Source of the DNA: Lysobacteraceae bacterium
Lineage (GTDB): Bacteria > Pseudomonadota > Gammaproteobacteria > Xanthomonadales > Ahniellaceae
Reading direction: 5' to 3'
Assembly: GCA_002995625.1 (NCBI GenBank)
Contig: PVBP01000003.1
Coordinates: forward strand, 1-64,000
DNA length: 64,000 nucleotides
Part shown: positions 40,461 to 50,712 of the stretch, piece after piece
How the letters are laid out: each line of letters opens with the position of its first letter
Position numbering within the stretch: the first letter of the stretch is position 1
Program-made: the position numbers and the translations under genes
The notes under the pieces: generated by a model
Told to the model about the DNA's origin: nothing
The model's database searches: none
The model's input: only the letters and a program-made list of their open reading frames with translations

Positions 40461-40751
40461 TCAGGACGGGCGCGCGTCGAGCCGAATCGTGAGCCGGGCG
40501 CCGACCGCCTCGGCGTAGCGGCGGATCGTCCGCAGGTTCGGGGCGTTGCGCCCGGACTCGAGCCGCGCGACGACGCTTTGCGTCGTGCCCATGCGCTCGG
40601 CGACCTCGCCTTGCGAGAGCCCGGCCCGGGCTCGCGCGGCGATCAGCGCGCGGGCAATCGAGAACTCGCTGTCGAGCGCGTCGAACTCGGCGCGAACCTC
40701 GGGATCGGCGAGCAACTCGCGTTCGATCGCATCAAGCGTTCGGGTCTTCAT
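40461..40751 (-). CDS. HigA-like XRE-family antitoxin
   Basis: 96 residues. A charged N-terminal helix (LADPEVRAEFDALDSEFSIA) precedes a Cro/CI-type HTH (GLSQGEVAERMGTTQSVVAR then LESGRNAPNLRTIRRYAEAV). The start lies inside the end of the toxin gene (20-bp overlap), the usual higBA order with toxin first. It could also serve as a repressor of element genes. Confidence 0.85.
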   Translation of the reverse strand: MKTRTLDAIERELLADPEVRAEFDALDSEFSIARALIAARARAGLSQGEVAERMGTTQSVVARLESGRNAPNLRTIRRYAEAVGARLTIRLDARPS

Positions 40752-41070
40752 CGCCAAGCCTCCGCCAGCGTTCCCAGGCCGTCGCGATCGCGGCGCGCGG
40801 CGTCGATTCGGTCTTCTTCACGAACACGTGCAGGACGACCAGGCGTTGCCCGGTCCGCGCGACGTAGAGCGCGCGGGCGATGCCATCCCGGCCCCGCATC
40901 CGCATCTCCCACAACTTGCCGTCGATCGGCCGCACGTGCGGCATGCCGACGCGCTGCGGGCCGAACTCGACCAGCAGCCGCGCGACGCGCAGGAATCGCG
41001 CCTGCATGTCCGCAGGCAGCGTGCGCAACTCGGCCTCGGCTTCGGCGACGACCTCGACAGTCCATGCCAT
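40732..41070 (-). CDS. HigB/Gp49-like RelE-superfamily toxin
   Basis: 112 residues. Conserved blocks of phage-derived Gp49/HigB toxins: LPADMQARFLRVARLLVEFG, KLWEMRMRGRDGIARALYVA and LVVLHVFVKKTESTPRAAI. Family members are ribosome-dependent mRNA endonucleases. Lies 39 bp after the integrase gene on the same strand; it probably stabilises the element or acts in phage defence. Confidence 0.87.
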   Translation of the reverse strand: MAWTVEVVAEAEAELRTLPADMQARFLRVARLLVEFGPQRVGMPHVRPIDGKLWEMRMRGRDGIARALYVARTGQRLVVLHVFVKKTESTPRAAIATAWERWRRLGDEDPNA

Positions 41071-41109
41071 CAGTCTATCGCCTTTTTGCTATGAAGGGCG
41101 GGGCGCCCG

Positions 41110-42423
41110 TCAGCCGTCCCGGCGCCGGCGCGACGGCAGGCGAACCACGGTCCCGGATCCCGTCGCGAGCCGGTGCAGCGCCTCGAGCGCCTCGCGGACC
41201 TCGGGCAGGTAGTCATGCCGCACGTAGTGCCGTTCCTGCACGCCCGCGAGCCCGTGCGATTGCAGCCGCGCCCGGACCTCGGCCGGGACGCCGAGCGCCG
41301 CGAGCCGGGTCTCGACCGTGCGGCGCAGGTCGCCGAGGGAGAAGTCGGCCTCGATCGCGCCCGCGCGGCGCATCCGCGCGACGACCTTCGCGAGCCGGTG
41401 CGCGAGCCCGTCATAGGGGCATGGCGTCGCGCCCCCGTCGAACGTCAGCAACCACGGCCCGAGCCCGCCATGCAGCCGCGCGAGGGCCTCGGCGGCAGGT
41501 TCGATAACGGGCAGGACGTGCCGCCGCGGTTGCTCGCGGCGCCCCTTCCGATCGAGCAGGGTCAGCGTGCCGGCCTCGCGGTCCCAGTCCTCGACCGTCG
41601 CGCGCGCCAGCTGTTCGACGCGCTGCCCTCCGAGCCACAAATGGGCGAGCAGTAGCGAGCGCGCGGGCTCGGCTTCGGCCTCGAGGGCCTGCACGTAGGC
41701 GCGCAGCTCGGCGACCGACAAGGCGCGCTCCCGCGCGCGGATCGCGCCGCGCACGGTGCGAAGCCCGGCCGTCGGGTCGGACTCGATCCGCAGCGCGCGC
41801 AGGTCCGCGCTCGCGCTCGGGTCGCCCGGGGCCTTGATGGCGAGGCGGTAGGCGGCTTTCAGGATCGAGCGCACCATCGCCGCGGTTCGGAGCTTGTCCT
41901 CGGCGACCAGTTCGTGAATCAACGCGGTCAGGTCCTCGAGCCGCACGTTCACGGCCGGCAGCGCGGCGACCGGCTTTCCGAGGACGTGGCGACCGACCAT
42001 CGCCTCGACGCGCGACGCGCTCGGCTTGGCGGCGCGGCGCAGGTCCTCGACGTAGAGCGCGAGCAGGCGCCCGAGCGTCCCGGTCCGGCGCGCGGCTTCC
42101 TCGGCCTCGGCCTCGCGCGCTTCGCGCTCGGCCCGCTCCCGGGCCTCGCGCTCGGCGTCGAGCGCGGCCCGCAGGTCCTTCGTGCCGGCGTGGTAGCGCG
42201 CGATGAGCTGGCGGGCGATGGCGCGCGCGGCGTCCAGGTCATCGAACGCCCCGATCGGCAGGTCATCTTGCCGGCCGTCCGACGTGGTATGGCGCAGGTA
42301 GAACCGCGGGATGCCCGACGGCGAGCCCTTCGCCCGCAACTGCGGCTGCCCCTGCCCTACGTCCTCGACCGCCCATTCCCGGGGTTTCAGGGCCTTCAAC
42401 GTGCGCTTGTTCAGGGTCGGCAT
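41110..42423 (-). CDS. int: Tyrosine-type site-specific integrase
   Basis: 437 residues. An N-terminal arm-binding-like domain is followed by a charged helix (AEREARERAEREAREAEAEE), a core-binding domain and the catalytic domain. Active site: Arg in LWLGGQRVEQLA, Lys in DRKGRR, Arg in SLGDLRRTVETR, His in LQSHGLAG and nucleophile Tyr in QERHYVRHDYL. The first His of the usual HxxR box is Gly here (GDLRR). It lies next to the right att with its promoter region between 42424 and 42586. It presumably catalysed insertion at tRNA-Asn. Confidence 0.95.
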   Translation of the reverse strand: MPTLNKRTLKALKPREWAVEDVGQGQPQLRAKGSPSGIPRFYLRHTTSDGRQDDLPIGAFDDLDAARAIARQLIARYHAGTKDLRAALDAEREARERAEREAREAEAEEAARRTGTLGRLLALYVEDLRRAAKPSASRVEAMVGRHVLGKPVAALPAVNVRLEDLTALIHELVAEDKLRTAAMVRSILKAAYRLAIKAPGDPSASADLRALRIESDPTAGLRTVRGAIRARERALSVAELRAYVQALEAEAEPARSLLLAHLWLGGQRVEQLARATVEDWDREAGTLTLLDRKGRREQPRRHVLPVIEPAAEALARLHGGLGPWLLTFDGGATPCPYDGLAHRLAKVVARMRRAGAIEADFSLGDLRRTVETRLAALGVPAEVRARLQSHGLAGVQERHYVRHDYLPEVREALEALHRLATGSGTVVRLPSRRRRDG

Positions 42424-42442
42424 GTCGGCCTCCGCGAGGGTC

Positions 42443-42479
42443 GGGTCCCTACTGGGTCCCTACAGGGTCCCTACAGCGC
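42443..42479 (+). repeat. Right-end GGGTCCCTACA repeats (putative integrase arm sites)
   Basis: Three tandem 11-bp units (GGGTCCCTAC with T or A at position 11) starting at 42443, 42454 and 42465, followed by AGCGC-type sequence shared with the left end. They lie just upstream of the integrase start and about 110 bp from the right att. Confidence 0.75.
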
Positions 42480-42482
42480 ATC

Positions 42483-42519
42483 GTATCGCAGGATTTCACG
42501 AAATCTTACGGTATCGCAG
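42483..42519. promoter_or_regulatory. Operator-like cluster upstream of int
   Basis: Palindrome GATTTCACGAAATC (42492-42505, 6-bp arms) is flanked by two direct copies of GTATCGCAG (42483-42491 and 42511-42519). This AT-richer stretch between the arm repeats and the right att probably holds the int promoter and a binding site for Xis or a repressor. Confidence 0.45.
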
Positions 42520-42586
42520 AATCAACAAGTTAGCGCATCGCATGTTGCGCGAATGCAACGAATGCACCATCTTGAGGCGTATTTCG

Positions 42587-42641
42587 GGTGACTGTTAATC
42601 ACCGGGTCGGCGGTTCGAGTCCGTCCCGGGGAGCCAACGAA
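42587..42641 (+). repeat. Attachment site copy, tRNA-Asn 3' fragment (right)
   Basis: Identical 55-bp copy of 36267-36321. It contains the anticodon arm to CCA end of tRNA-Asn but lacks the acceptor 5' strand and D-arm, so it is not a functional tRNA gene. It marks the right boundary of the element. Confidence 0.95.
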
Positions 42642-42690
42642 CACACGGGCACCGGCCGATCGCGCCGGAGCTGTACCAGCATGGGCCCGA

Positions 42691-43251
42691 CTACGAGTCG
42701 CCGGCGGGTCCTGCGACGTCGCAGCGAACCGCCTCCCGGCGCGTCCTGCCGCTGTTGCTGGTGACGAGGCGCACCCCGTCGAGCGCAGGTCGCCGCGGGT
42801 CGCAGATCGTCATCGTCACATTGCTGCCGTCCGGCCGGCCGCTGGGCTGGAACACGATCACGCGCCGACCGGCGCTCGAGCGCAGTTCGAGCCGAGAACT
42901 CGGCGGGAACACGCGCACCAGCAGCTCATGGGGACCTCTCGTCCGGTTGCGGTCCGGGTCCTCGAAGGCGATGAAGCCGTCCTGCCACGACACGCTCGAC
43001 GTGCAGGTCGACCCGTCGAGCGACGGGCAGATCGCGACCGGCGTGCGGCGCAGGATCGCGTGGCTGCGGGCGATCGCCTGGGCGTCGCGCCACGTGGCGG
43101 CGGCCGCAGTGATCGACTGACGGGCCAGCGCGTCGCCGAGCGCGGGCAGGCCAAGGGTCATCGCGATCGCAAGGACCGAAGCGAGGATCGAGCTCTCGAT
43201 CAGGGTCTGGCCGCGCGCGGCGCGACGGCCGGCGGACGATGACGCGCGCAT
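42691..43251 (-). CDS. GspH/FimT-like pseudopilin next to the element
   Basis: 186 residues. Leader SAGRRAARG then QTLIESSILASVLAIAMTLG: Glu+5 is kept but +1 is Gln, unusual for a prepilin. The body is FimT/GspH-like, with ICPSLDGSTCTSSVSWQDGF (Cys pair) and a second pair (TICDPRR, VRCDVAG). The ATG at 43251 starts the leader; frames further upstream are not protein-like. It lies just beyond the right att, opposite in direction to the pilin operon and divergent from uvrB. Confidence 0.8.
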   Translation of the reverse strand: MRASSSAGRRAARGQTLIESSILASVLAIAMTLGLPALGDALARQSITAAAATWRDAQAIARSHAILRRTPVAICPSLDGSTCTSSVSWQDGFIAFEDPDRNRTRGPHELLVRVFPPSSRLELRSSAGRRVIVFQPSGRPDGSNVTMTICDPRRPALDGVRLVTSNSGRTRREAVRCDVAGPAGDS

Positions 43252-43381
43252 TGGAAGTCTCCGGTGATGGACCGGCTGCCACCGTATGCGGGACGCATCG
43301 AATCGCCGATCGCCGATCGTCGCGGCGGCGTGTACGAAATCGTCGCGTCGGACCGGCGGTACTTCTGCGACCATTCGGCCA

Positions 43382-45415
<2,034 letters not shown>

Positions 45416-45451
45416 TGCCAGGCCTTTCCGCCGCGAACCGAGGGCGCGGAC

Positions 45452-46465
45452 TCACGGCTGGATCCAGCCGCGACGGACGAGGATGTCGACGAGGGCCTCG
45501 GTGTAGGCCGGCTTGTCGCGATAGTCGAGGTGCGAATCGTCCGGCAGGTCGAACGCCGTCAGCGCCGGCTCGTCGGCGAAGTGCAGCACGCGGGCGCGCG
45601 TGCGCGCGGCCCACGGGTCCCAGTAGCGTTCGCGCGGGAAGATCTCGTCCTCGAGCGCCCGCCGAGTGCCGGAGATCGGCGTCTGGTAGACGATCACCGT
45701 CCCGCCGCGACGCTGGATCGCGTCGATCCATCCGTCGACTTCCGCCAGCTCCGCGAGGAAGCGCTCCGGCGGGATGCCCGGGTCGAGCGCGGCCCGGTTC
45801 GCCGCGACGTGTTCGTCGAACTGCGCCCGCGCCAGCGCCGGATCGGTGCGCGCATAGTCGATGTCGCAGCTGCGGTCGGCGTGGAACACCGAATACGGCC
45901 GAAACGGCTCGCCGTCGCCGGCGAGCCATCGGCGCAGCGTGTTCGGCAGGCTGAGGTCGTGCTGCGCGACGACGGCGCGCGACTGCCACAGGTTCAGCAG
46001 GACGCGGTTCAGGGCCAGGCTCGGCGAGAACTCGCGCGCCGCGTAGTCGATCCACGGCTGCTGCAGGTCCCACATCGGCCGCGTGAGCCCGCGCGTGTCG
46101 ACGTCGACCAGCACGGTGCCGCGGAATTCCTCGTCGGCGGCGAGGTCTCGGAGCACCGCGAGCGGATAGAGCGCATTGATCGCGAGCATCACCGGCCGAT
46201 GGCGCGGCAGCCGTTCGCGCAGCAGCGCGAGGTCCGCGCCGCACAGGATCCGCGAGGCACCGAGGATCACGAACGGCTCGCGTCGGGTGAGGTCCACCCG
46301 AGAGCGCTCGAGCGCCCAGAGCGCCTTCGAATCGATCACCTGCGGCCCGTAGCCGGCGCCGCGCCAGTACGCCTCGGCGACGCCGACGATCGCGGCCGCC
46401 AGCAGCGCCGCGGCGGGCAGCAGCACGCCCCAGCGGCGTTCAGAACTGGAAGTAGATGAAGGCAT
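45452..46465 (-). CDS. SGNH/AlgJ-like partner of the MBOAT acyltransferase
   Basis: 337 residues. One N-terminal membrane anchor (VLLPAAALLAAAIVGVAEAYW), then a periplasmic SGNH-like domain: FVILGASRILCGADLALLRE has the GASR form in place of GDS, with TVIVYQTPISG and a late DDSHLDYRDKPAY that supplies the Asp and His. Such proteins work with MBOAT channels in O-acylation of surface glycans. Its 5' end overlaps the MBOAT gene by 26 bp. The target polymer is unknown. Confidence 0.75.
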   Translation of the reverse strand: MPSSTSSSERRWGVLLPAAALLAAAIVGVAEAYWRGAGYGPQVIDSKALWALERSRVDLTRREPFVILGASRILCGADLALLRERLPRHRPVMLAINALYPLAVLRDLAADEEFRGTVLVDVDTRGLTRPMWDLQQPWIDYAAREFSPSLALNRVLLNLWQSRAVVAQHDLSLPNTLRRWLAGDGEPFRPYSVFHADRSCDIDYARTDPALARAQFDEHVAANRAALDPGIPPERFLAELAEVDGWIDAIQRRGGTVIVYQTPISGTRRALEDEIFPRERYWDPWAARTRARVLHFADEPALTAFDLPDDSHLDYRDKPAYTEALVDILVRRGWIQP

Positions 46466-47864
46466 GCGAGGTTCCGGGAGAGAGCACGATCGCCGCTGCC
46501 ATCAGGCCGAGCGCGAGTGCGACCAGCGGGGCGGGCGTGCTCGCGAGCAGCTCCTCGGCCGTGGTCGAGCGCATCGCCCAGTGGACCGCGACGATCGCCG
46601 CGAACACGAGCAGCGCGAGCGTGTCGCGCGCGTCGCGCGCCGACCAGGACGCGACGAGACCGGGCAGGTCGGCAAGCGCACGACTCACCGCGAGCGCGTG
46701 GTCGAGGTCGGAGGCGCGGAACCAGACCCACGTGTAGACGACCGCCGCCAGCGTCAGCGCGGCCCAGGCGGTGCGTCCGATCCGGCCGGCGGCCTCCGGT
46801 CGGAACCAGCCCCGGTTCGCCAGCACGCGCTCGACGACCAGCCACGATCCGTGCAGGCCGCCCCAGATCACGAAGTGCCAGGCCGCGCCGTGCCACAGCC
46901 CGCCGATCAGCATCGTCAGCATCAGGTTGCGCAGGGTCAGCCAGCGTCCGAGCCGGCTGCCGCCGAGCGGGACGTACAGGTAGTCGCGCAGCCAGGTCGA
47001 CAGCGAGATATGCCAGCGGCGCCAGAAGTCCGAGAAGCCGCTGGCCGCGTAGGGGAAGCGGAAGTTGAGCGGCAGGTGGAAGCCGAGGCAGCGCGCCGCG
47101 CCGATCGCGGTGGTCGAGTAGCCGGCGAAGTCGCAGAAGATCTGGCCGGCGAAGGCGATGGTCCCGGTCCATGCGCCGAGCGCGGTCGCGGCGCCCGGAT
47201 CGGCGTAGCCGGCGTCGGCGACCGGCGCGAAGATCCCGTCGGCGAGCACGATCTTCTGGAACAGTCCCAGCACCATCAGCGACAGGCCCACGCCGAGGTC
47301 CGGCAGGGTCGAGCGCCGCGGCTCGGCGAGCTGGTGGCGCATGTGGCCGAAGCGCACGATCGGTCCGGCCACCAGCTGCGGGAAGAACGCGACGTACAGC
47401 GCGTAGTCGCGCCAGCTCCGGATCGGCGACACGCGGCCGCGGTAGACGTCGATCGCATACGAGATCGACTGGAAGGTGTAGAACGAGATGCCGACCGGCA
47501 GCACGAGGCCGAGGTCGGGTGCCTGCCAGTGGATGCCGAAACGCTCCAGCGACCAGGCGACGTTCCCGAGGATGAAGTACTGGTACTTGAAGGTCGCGAG
47601 GATCCCGAGGTTCACGGCCAGGGACAGCCGCAGCCACGGCAGGCGCTCGGGCTGGCGGTCGATCGCGGCCATCCGCCGCGCGACCCACCAGTCGAGCGTG
47701 CTCGAGCCGGCCAGCAGCAGCACGAACGGCGGGTTCCACGCCGCGTAGAAGATCCAGCTCGCCGCCAGCAGGAATCGCTTGCGGGCCTCCCAGCCGGCGA
47801 TCGCGTTCGCGATCGCGAGCACGCCGCCGAAGAAGGCGAGGAAGGTCAGACTATCGAAGGGCAT
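46440..47864 (-). CDS. MBOAT family O-acyltransferase (AlgI-like)
   Basis: About 474 residues with roughly ten membrane helices. Conserved MBOAT features: LPVGISFYTFQSISYAIDVY, FPQLVAGPIVRF, FWRRWHISLSTWLRDYLYVP and the catalytic His in MLIGGLWHGAAWHFVIWGGL. It moves acyl groups across the inner membrane to a periplasmic partner, here presumably the overlapping SGNH protein. The ATG at 47864 is chosen over the TTG at 47870. No exopolysaccharide synthase genes are nearby. Confidence 0.9.
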   Translation of the reverse strand: MPFDSLTFLAFFGGVLAIANAIAGWEARKRFLLAASWIFYAAWNPPFVLLLAGSSTLDWWVARRMAAIDRQPERLPWLRLSLAVNLGILATFKYQYFILGNVAWSLERFGIHWQAPDLGLVLPVGISFYTFQSISYAIDVYRGRVSPIRSWRDYALYVAFFPQLVAGPIVRFGHMRHQLAEPRRSTLPDLGVGLSLMVLGLFQKIVLADGIFAPVADAGYADPGAATALGAWTGTIAFAGQIFCDFAGYSTTAIGAARCLGFHLPLNFRFPYAASGFSDFWRRWHISLSTWLRDYLYVPLGGSRLGRWLTLRNLMLTMLIGGLWHGAAWHFVIWGGLHGSWLVVERVLANRGWFRPEAAGRIGRTAWAALTLAAVVYTWVWFRASDLDHALAVSRALADLPGLVASWSARDARDTLALLVFAAIVAVHWAMRSTTAEELLASTPAPLVALALGLMAAAIVLSPGTSHAFIYFQF

Positions 47865-47985
47865 CGGCAATCCCGCGGCGACGGACGATTGTCGGGCGGC
47901 CGGCCGCGAAGGGCCAGCGCGGCGGAGGGGTGTCGGGCGCGGGCTGGCGTGGACGGTTCGGGCGCGCTATCCTTCGGGGCTCTTT

Positions 47986-48060
47986 GGGCGCGTAGCTCAG
48001 CGGTAGAGCACTACCTTGACATGGTAGGGGTCACAGGTTCGATCCCTGTCGCGCCCACCA
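47986..48060 (+). tRNA. tRNA-Val (anticodon GAC)
   Basis: 75 nt with encoded CCA. Acceptor GGGCGCG / CGCGCCC, anticodon stem CTACC / GGTAG with loop TTGACAT (anticodon 48018-48020), T-arm CAGGTTCGATCCCTG. Confidence 0.97.
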
Positions 48061-48178
48061 CGCCAGCCGGCGTGGCCCCCCGGAGATGGCGAGGCGTAGT
48101 CCGAACGGACACGATCACGATGACGCGAGGCACCGGCAACCACTGACCCGCGGCGCGCCGCCTCGCCTCCGGACCCGA

Positions 48179-48199
48179 GGGCGCTCCGCGCCCTTTTTT
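48179..48199 (+). terminator. Rho-independent terminator after tRNA-Val
   Basis: Stem GGGCGC / GCGCCC, loop TCC, then six T. It lies 119 bp after the tRNA and 36 bp before thrS. It may also act as a leader terminator for thrS, but no leader peptide or T-box was found. Confidence 0.9.
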
Positions 48200-48234
48200 G
48201 TGCCCAGGATCCGGAACTTTCCGGAGCCATCCCG

Positions 48235-50169
48235 ATGATCACGATCACGCTACCCGACCAGAGCCAGCGCCAGTTCGAGCATCCGCCCAGCGTCGGCGAC
48301 GTCGCCGCGTCGATCGGCGCCGGCCTCGCGAAGGCGGCGCTGGCCGGCAAGGTCGACGGTCGGCTGGTGGACCTGTCCTTCCGCGTCGACCGCGACGCCG
48401 CGCTCGAGATCGTCACCGACAAGCACCCCGACGCGCTCGAGATCATCCGCCACTCGACCGCCCACCTGCTCGCGCAGGCGACCCAGCGCCTGTTCCCGGA
48501 CACCCAGGTCACGATCGGCCCGGTGATCGACAACGGCTTCTACTACGACTTCGCGCGCGACAAGCCGTTCACGCCCGAGGACCTCGAACGCATCGAGGCC
48601 GAGATGGCGCGGATCGTCGCCGAGTCGCTGCCGGTCGAGCGCCGGGTGATGGCGAAGGACGAGGCGATCGCGTTCTTCAAGGCCAAGGGCGAGCACTTCA
48701 AGGCCGAGATCATCGACGACATCATCCCGCCGGGCGAGGAAATCTCGCTGTACGGGCAGGGCGAGTGGGTCGACCTGTGCCGCGGCCCGCACGTGCCGAA
48801 CACCGGCAAGCTCGGCGCCTTCAAGCTGATGCGCGTCTCCGGCGCCTACTGGCGCGGCGACCAGAACAACCAGCAGCTCCAGCGCGTCTACGGCACCGCG
48901 TGGCGCAACGACAAGGAGCTCAAGGCCTACCTGACCCAGATCGAGGAAGCCGAGAAGCGCGACCACCGCCGCCTCGGCCGCCAGCTCGACCTCTTCCACT
49001 TCCAGGAAGAGGGTCCGGGCCTCGTGTTCTGGCACCCGAAGGGCTGGGCGATCTGGCAGGTCGTCGAGCAGTACATGCGCCGCGTCTACCGCGACCACGG
49101 CTACCAGGAGGTCCGCTGCCCGCAGATCCTCGACAAGTCGCTGTGGGAGAAGACCGGGCACTGGGAGAACTACCGCGACCACATGTTCACGACGGCCTCG
49201 GAGAACCGCGACTACGCGCTGAAGCCGATGAACTGTCCGGGGCACGTGCAGATCTTCAACCACGGCCTGCACAGCTACCGCGACCTGCCGATCCGCTACG
49301 GCGAGTTCGGGGCCTGCCACCGCAACGAGCCCTCGGGCGCGCTGCACGGCCTCCTGCGCGTGCGCGGCTTCACCCAGGACGACGGCCACATCTTCTGCAC
49401 GGAGTCGCAGATCGAGGGCGAAGTGGTCGCGTTCCATCGCCAGGCGATGGACGTCTACCGCGACTTCGGCTTTTCCGACGTCGCGGTCAAGCTGGCGCTG
49501 CGGCCCGAGAAGCGCATCGGCGACGACGCGATGTGGGACCAGGCCGAGGCGGCACTGCGCAAGGCGCTCGCGGCCTGCGGGGTCGAGTGGGAGGAACTGC
49601 CCGGCGAAGGCGCCTTCTACGGGCCCAAGGTCGAGTACCACCTGCGCGACTCGATCGGCCGCGCGTGGCAGGTCGGCACGATCCAGGTCGACTTCTTCAT
49701 GCCGGGCCGGCTGGGCGCCGAGTACGTGACCGAGGATTCCGGCCGCCGGACCCCGGTGATGCTGCACCGCGCGATCGTCGGCTCGCTCGAGCGCTTCATC
49801 GGCATGCTGATCGAGCACCACGCCGGCGCGATGCCGGCCTGGCTGGCCCCGGTGCAGGCGGTCGTCATGAACATCACCGACGCCCAGGCCGACTACGCCG
49901 CGGCGGCTGCAAAAACCCTTCAAAATCAAGGCTTCCGGGTCGAGGCCGATTTGCGCAACGAGAAGATCGGCTATAAGATCCGCGAGCACACGTTGAAGAA
50001 GGTGCCGTTCCTGCTGGTCGTCGGCGACCGGGAGAAGGAACAGGGGACGCTCGCCGTGCGCGCGCGCTCGGGCGAGGATCTGGGGTCGATGGCCCTCGAT
50101 GCCGTCGTCTCGCGGCTTCGCGCGGAGCTCCCGGAACACCGGACGCCTGGGATGGCGACGGTGCAGTGA
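48235..50169 (+). CDS. thrS: Threonyl-tRNA synthetase
   Basis: 644 residues, full length. TGS domain (1-62), editing domain with the HxxxH motif in [11 protein letters not shown] and Cys/His in [10 protein letters not shown], class II core with zinc ligands (Cys in [10 protein letters not shown]), motif 2 [20 protein letters not shown] and motif 3 near [20 protein letters not shown], then the anticodon-binding domain. Head of the thrS-infC-rpmI-rplT-pheS-pheT-ihfA cluster conserved in gammaproteobacteria. Confidence 0.97.
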   Translation: MITITLPDQSQRQFEHPPSVGDVAASIGAGLAKAALAGKVDGRLVDLSFRVDRDAALEIVTDKHPDALEIIRHSTAHLLAQATQRLFPDTQVTIGPVIDNGFYYDFARDKPFTPEDLERIEAEMARIVAESLPVERRVMAKDEAIAFFKAKGEHFKAEIIDDIIPPGEEISLYGQGEWVDLCRGPHVPNTGKLGAFKLMRVSGAYWRGDQNNQQLQRVYGTAWRNDKELKAYLTQIEEAEKRDHRRLGRQLDLFHFQEEGPGLVFWHPKGWAIWQVVEQYMRRVYRDHGYQEVRCPQILDKSLWEKTGHWENYRDHMFTTASENRDYALKPMNCPGHVQIFNHGLHSYRDLPIRYGEFGACHRNEPSGALHGLLRVRGFTQDDGHIFCTESQIEGEVVAFHRQAMDVYRDFGFSDVAVKLALRPEKRIGDDAMWDQAEAALRKALAACGVEWEELPGEGAFYGPKVEYHLRDSIGRAWQVGTIQVDFFMPGRLGAEYVTEDSGRRTPVMLHRAIVGSLERFIGMLIEHHAGAMPAWLAPVQAVVMNITDAQADYAAAAAKTLQNQGFRVEADLRNEKIGYKIREHTLKKVPFLLVVGDREKEQGTLAVRARSGEDLGSMALDAVVSRLRAELPEHRTPGMATVQ

Positions 50170-50190
50170 TCGGCGTTTGGAGGAACCTAC

Positions 50191-50712
50191 ATCAGCATCG
50201 ACAGCAAACCGAACCGTCGCAACGAGGAGATCCGCGTCCCGCGCGTGCGGGTGATCGCGGCCGACGGCACCCAGCTCGGCATCATGAGCCGCGACCAGGC
50301 CCTTCAGACGGCGTTCGACGCCGACCTCGATCTGGTCGAGATCCAGCCGAACGCGGACCCGCCGGTCTGCAAGATCATGGATTTCGGCAAGTTCCGGTTC
50401 GAGCAGCAGAAGAAGGCGAACGAGGCGAAGAAGAAGTCGAAGCAGGTCGAGATCAAGGAACTCAAGTTCCGGCCGACCACCGACGACGGCGACTACCAGA
50501 TCAAGCTCCGCAACCTGCGCCGCTTCATCGCGGAGGGCGACAAGGTCAAGGTCAACATCCGGTTCCGGGGTCGCGAGATGGCGCACACGGAACTGGGCGC
50601 CGCGATGGCCAAGCGCCTCGAGGCCGACCTCCAGGACGAGGTCACGATCGAGCAGATGCCGCGCTTCGAGGGGCGGCAGATGGTGATGATGCTGGCGCCG
50701 AAGAAGCGCTGA
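50191..50712 (+). CDS. infC: Translation initiation factor IF-3 (ATC start)
   Basis: 173 residues when started at ATC (50191): [25 protein letters not shown] at 50179-50183 is 7 bp upstream, and the usual IF-3 N-terminus ([15 protein letters not shown]) is only recovered this way; the first ATG or GTG lies well inside the fold. infC with ATT, ATA or ATC start is the known autoregulatory device, because IF-3 discriminates against its own start codon. The rest is canonical ([36 protein letters not shown]). Confidence 0.95.
   Translation: MSIDSKPNRRNEEIRVPRVRVIAADGTQLGIMSRDQALQTAFDADLDLVEIQPNADPPVCKIMDFGKFRFEQQKKANEAKKKSKQVEIKELKFRPTTDDGDYQIKLRNLRRFIAEGDKVKVNIRFRGREMAHTELGAAMAKRLEADLQDEVTIEQMPRFEGRQMVMMLAPKKR

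Larger units (their letters stand above)
36267..42641. mobile_element. Compact satellite-like integrated element in tRNA-Asn
   Basis: About 6.3 kb between two 55-bp att repeats. All genes run on the minus strand: integrase (41110), toxin (40732), antitoxin (40461), unknown protein (39447), AlpA/Xis-like (39141), primase-type Zn finger (38686), RepA-like helicase (37415), small Cys-rich protein (37021) and TerS-like protein (36484). There are no capsid, portal, tail or lysis genes. An integrase, AlpA, replication module and terminase small subunit is the plan of Gram-negative phage-inducible chromosomal islands. It interrupts a pilin locus. Confidence 0.85.

Noticed and set aside
42587-42641. 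Second tRNA-Asn gene
   Set aside because: Only the part from the anticodon arm to CCA is present; the acceptor 5' strand and D-arm are missing. It is the right att copy.
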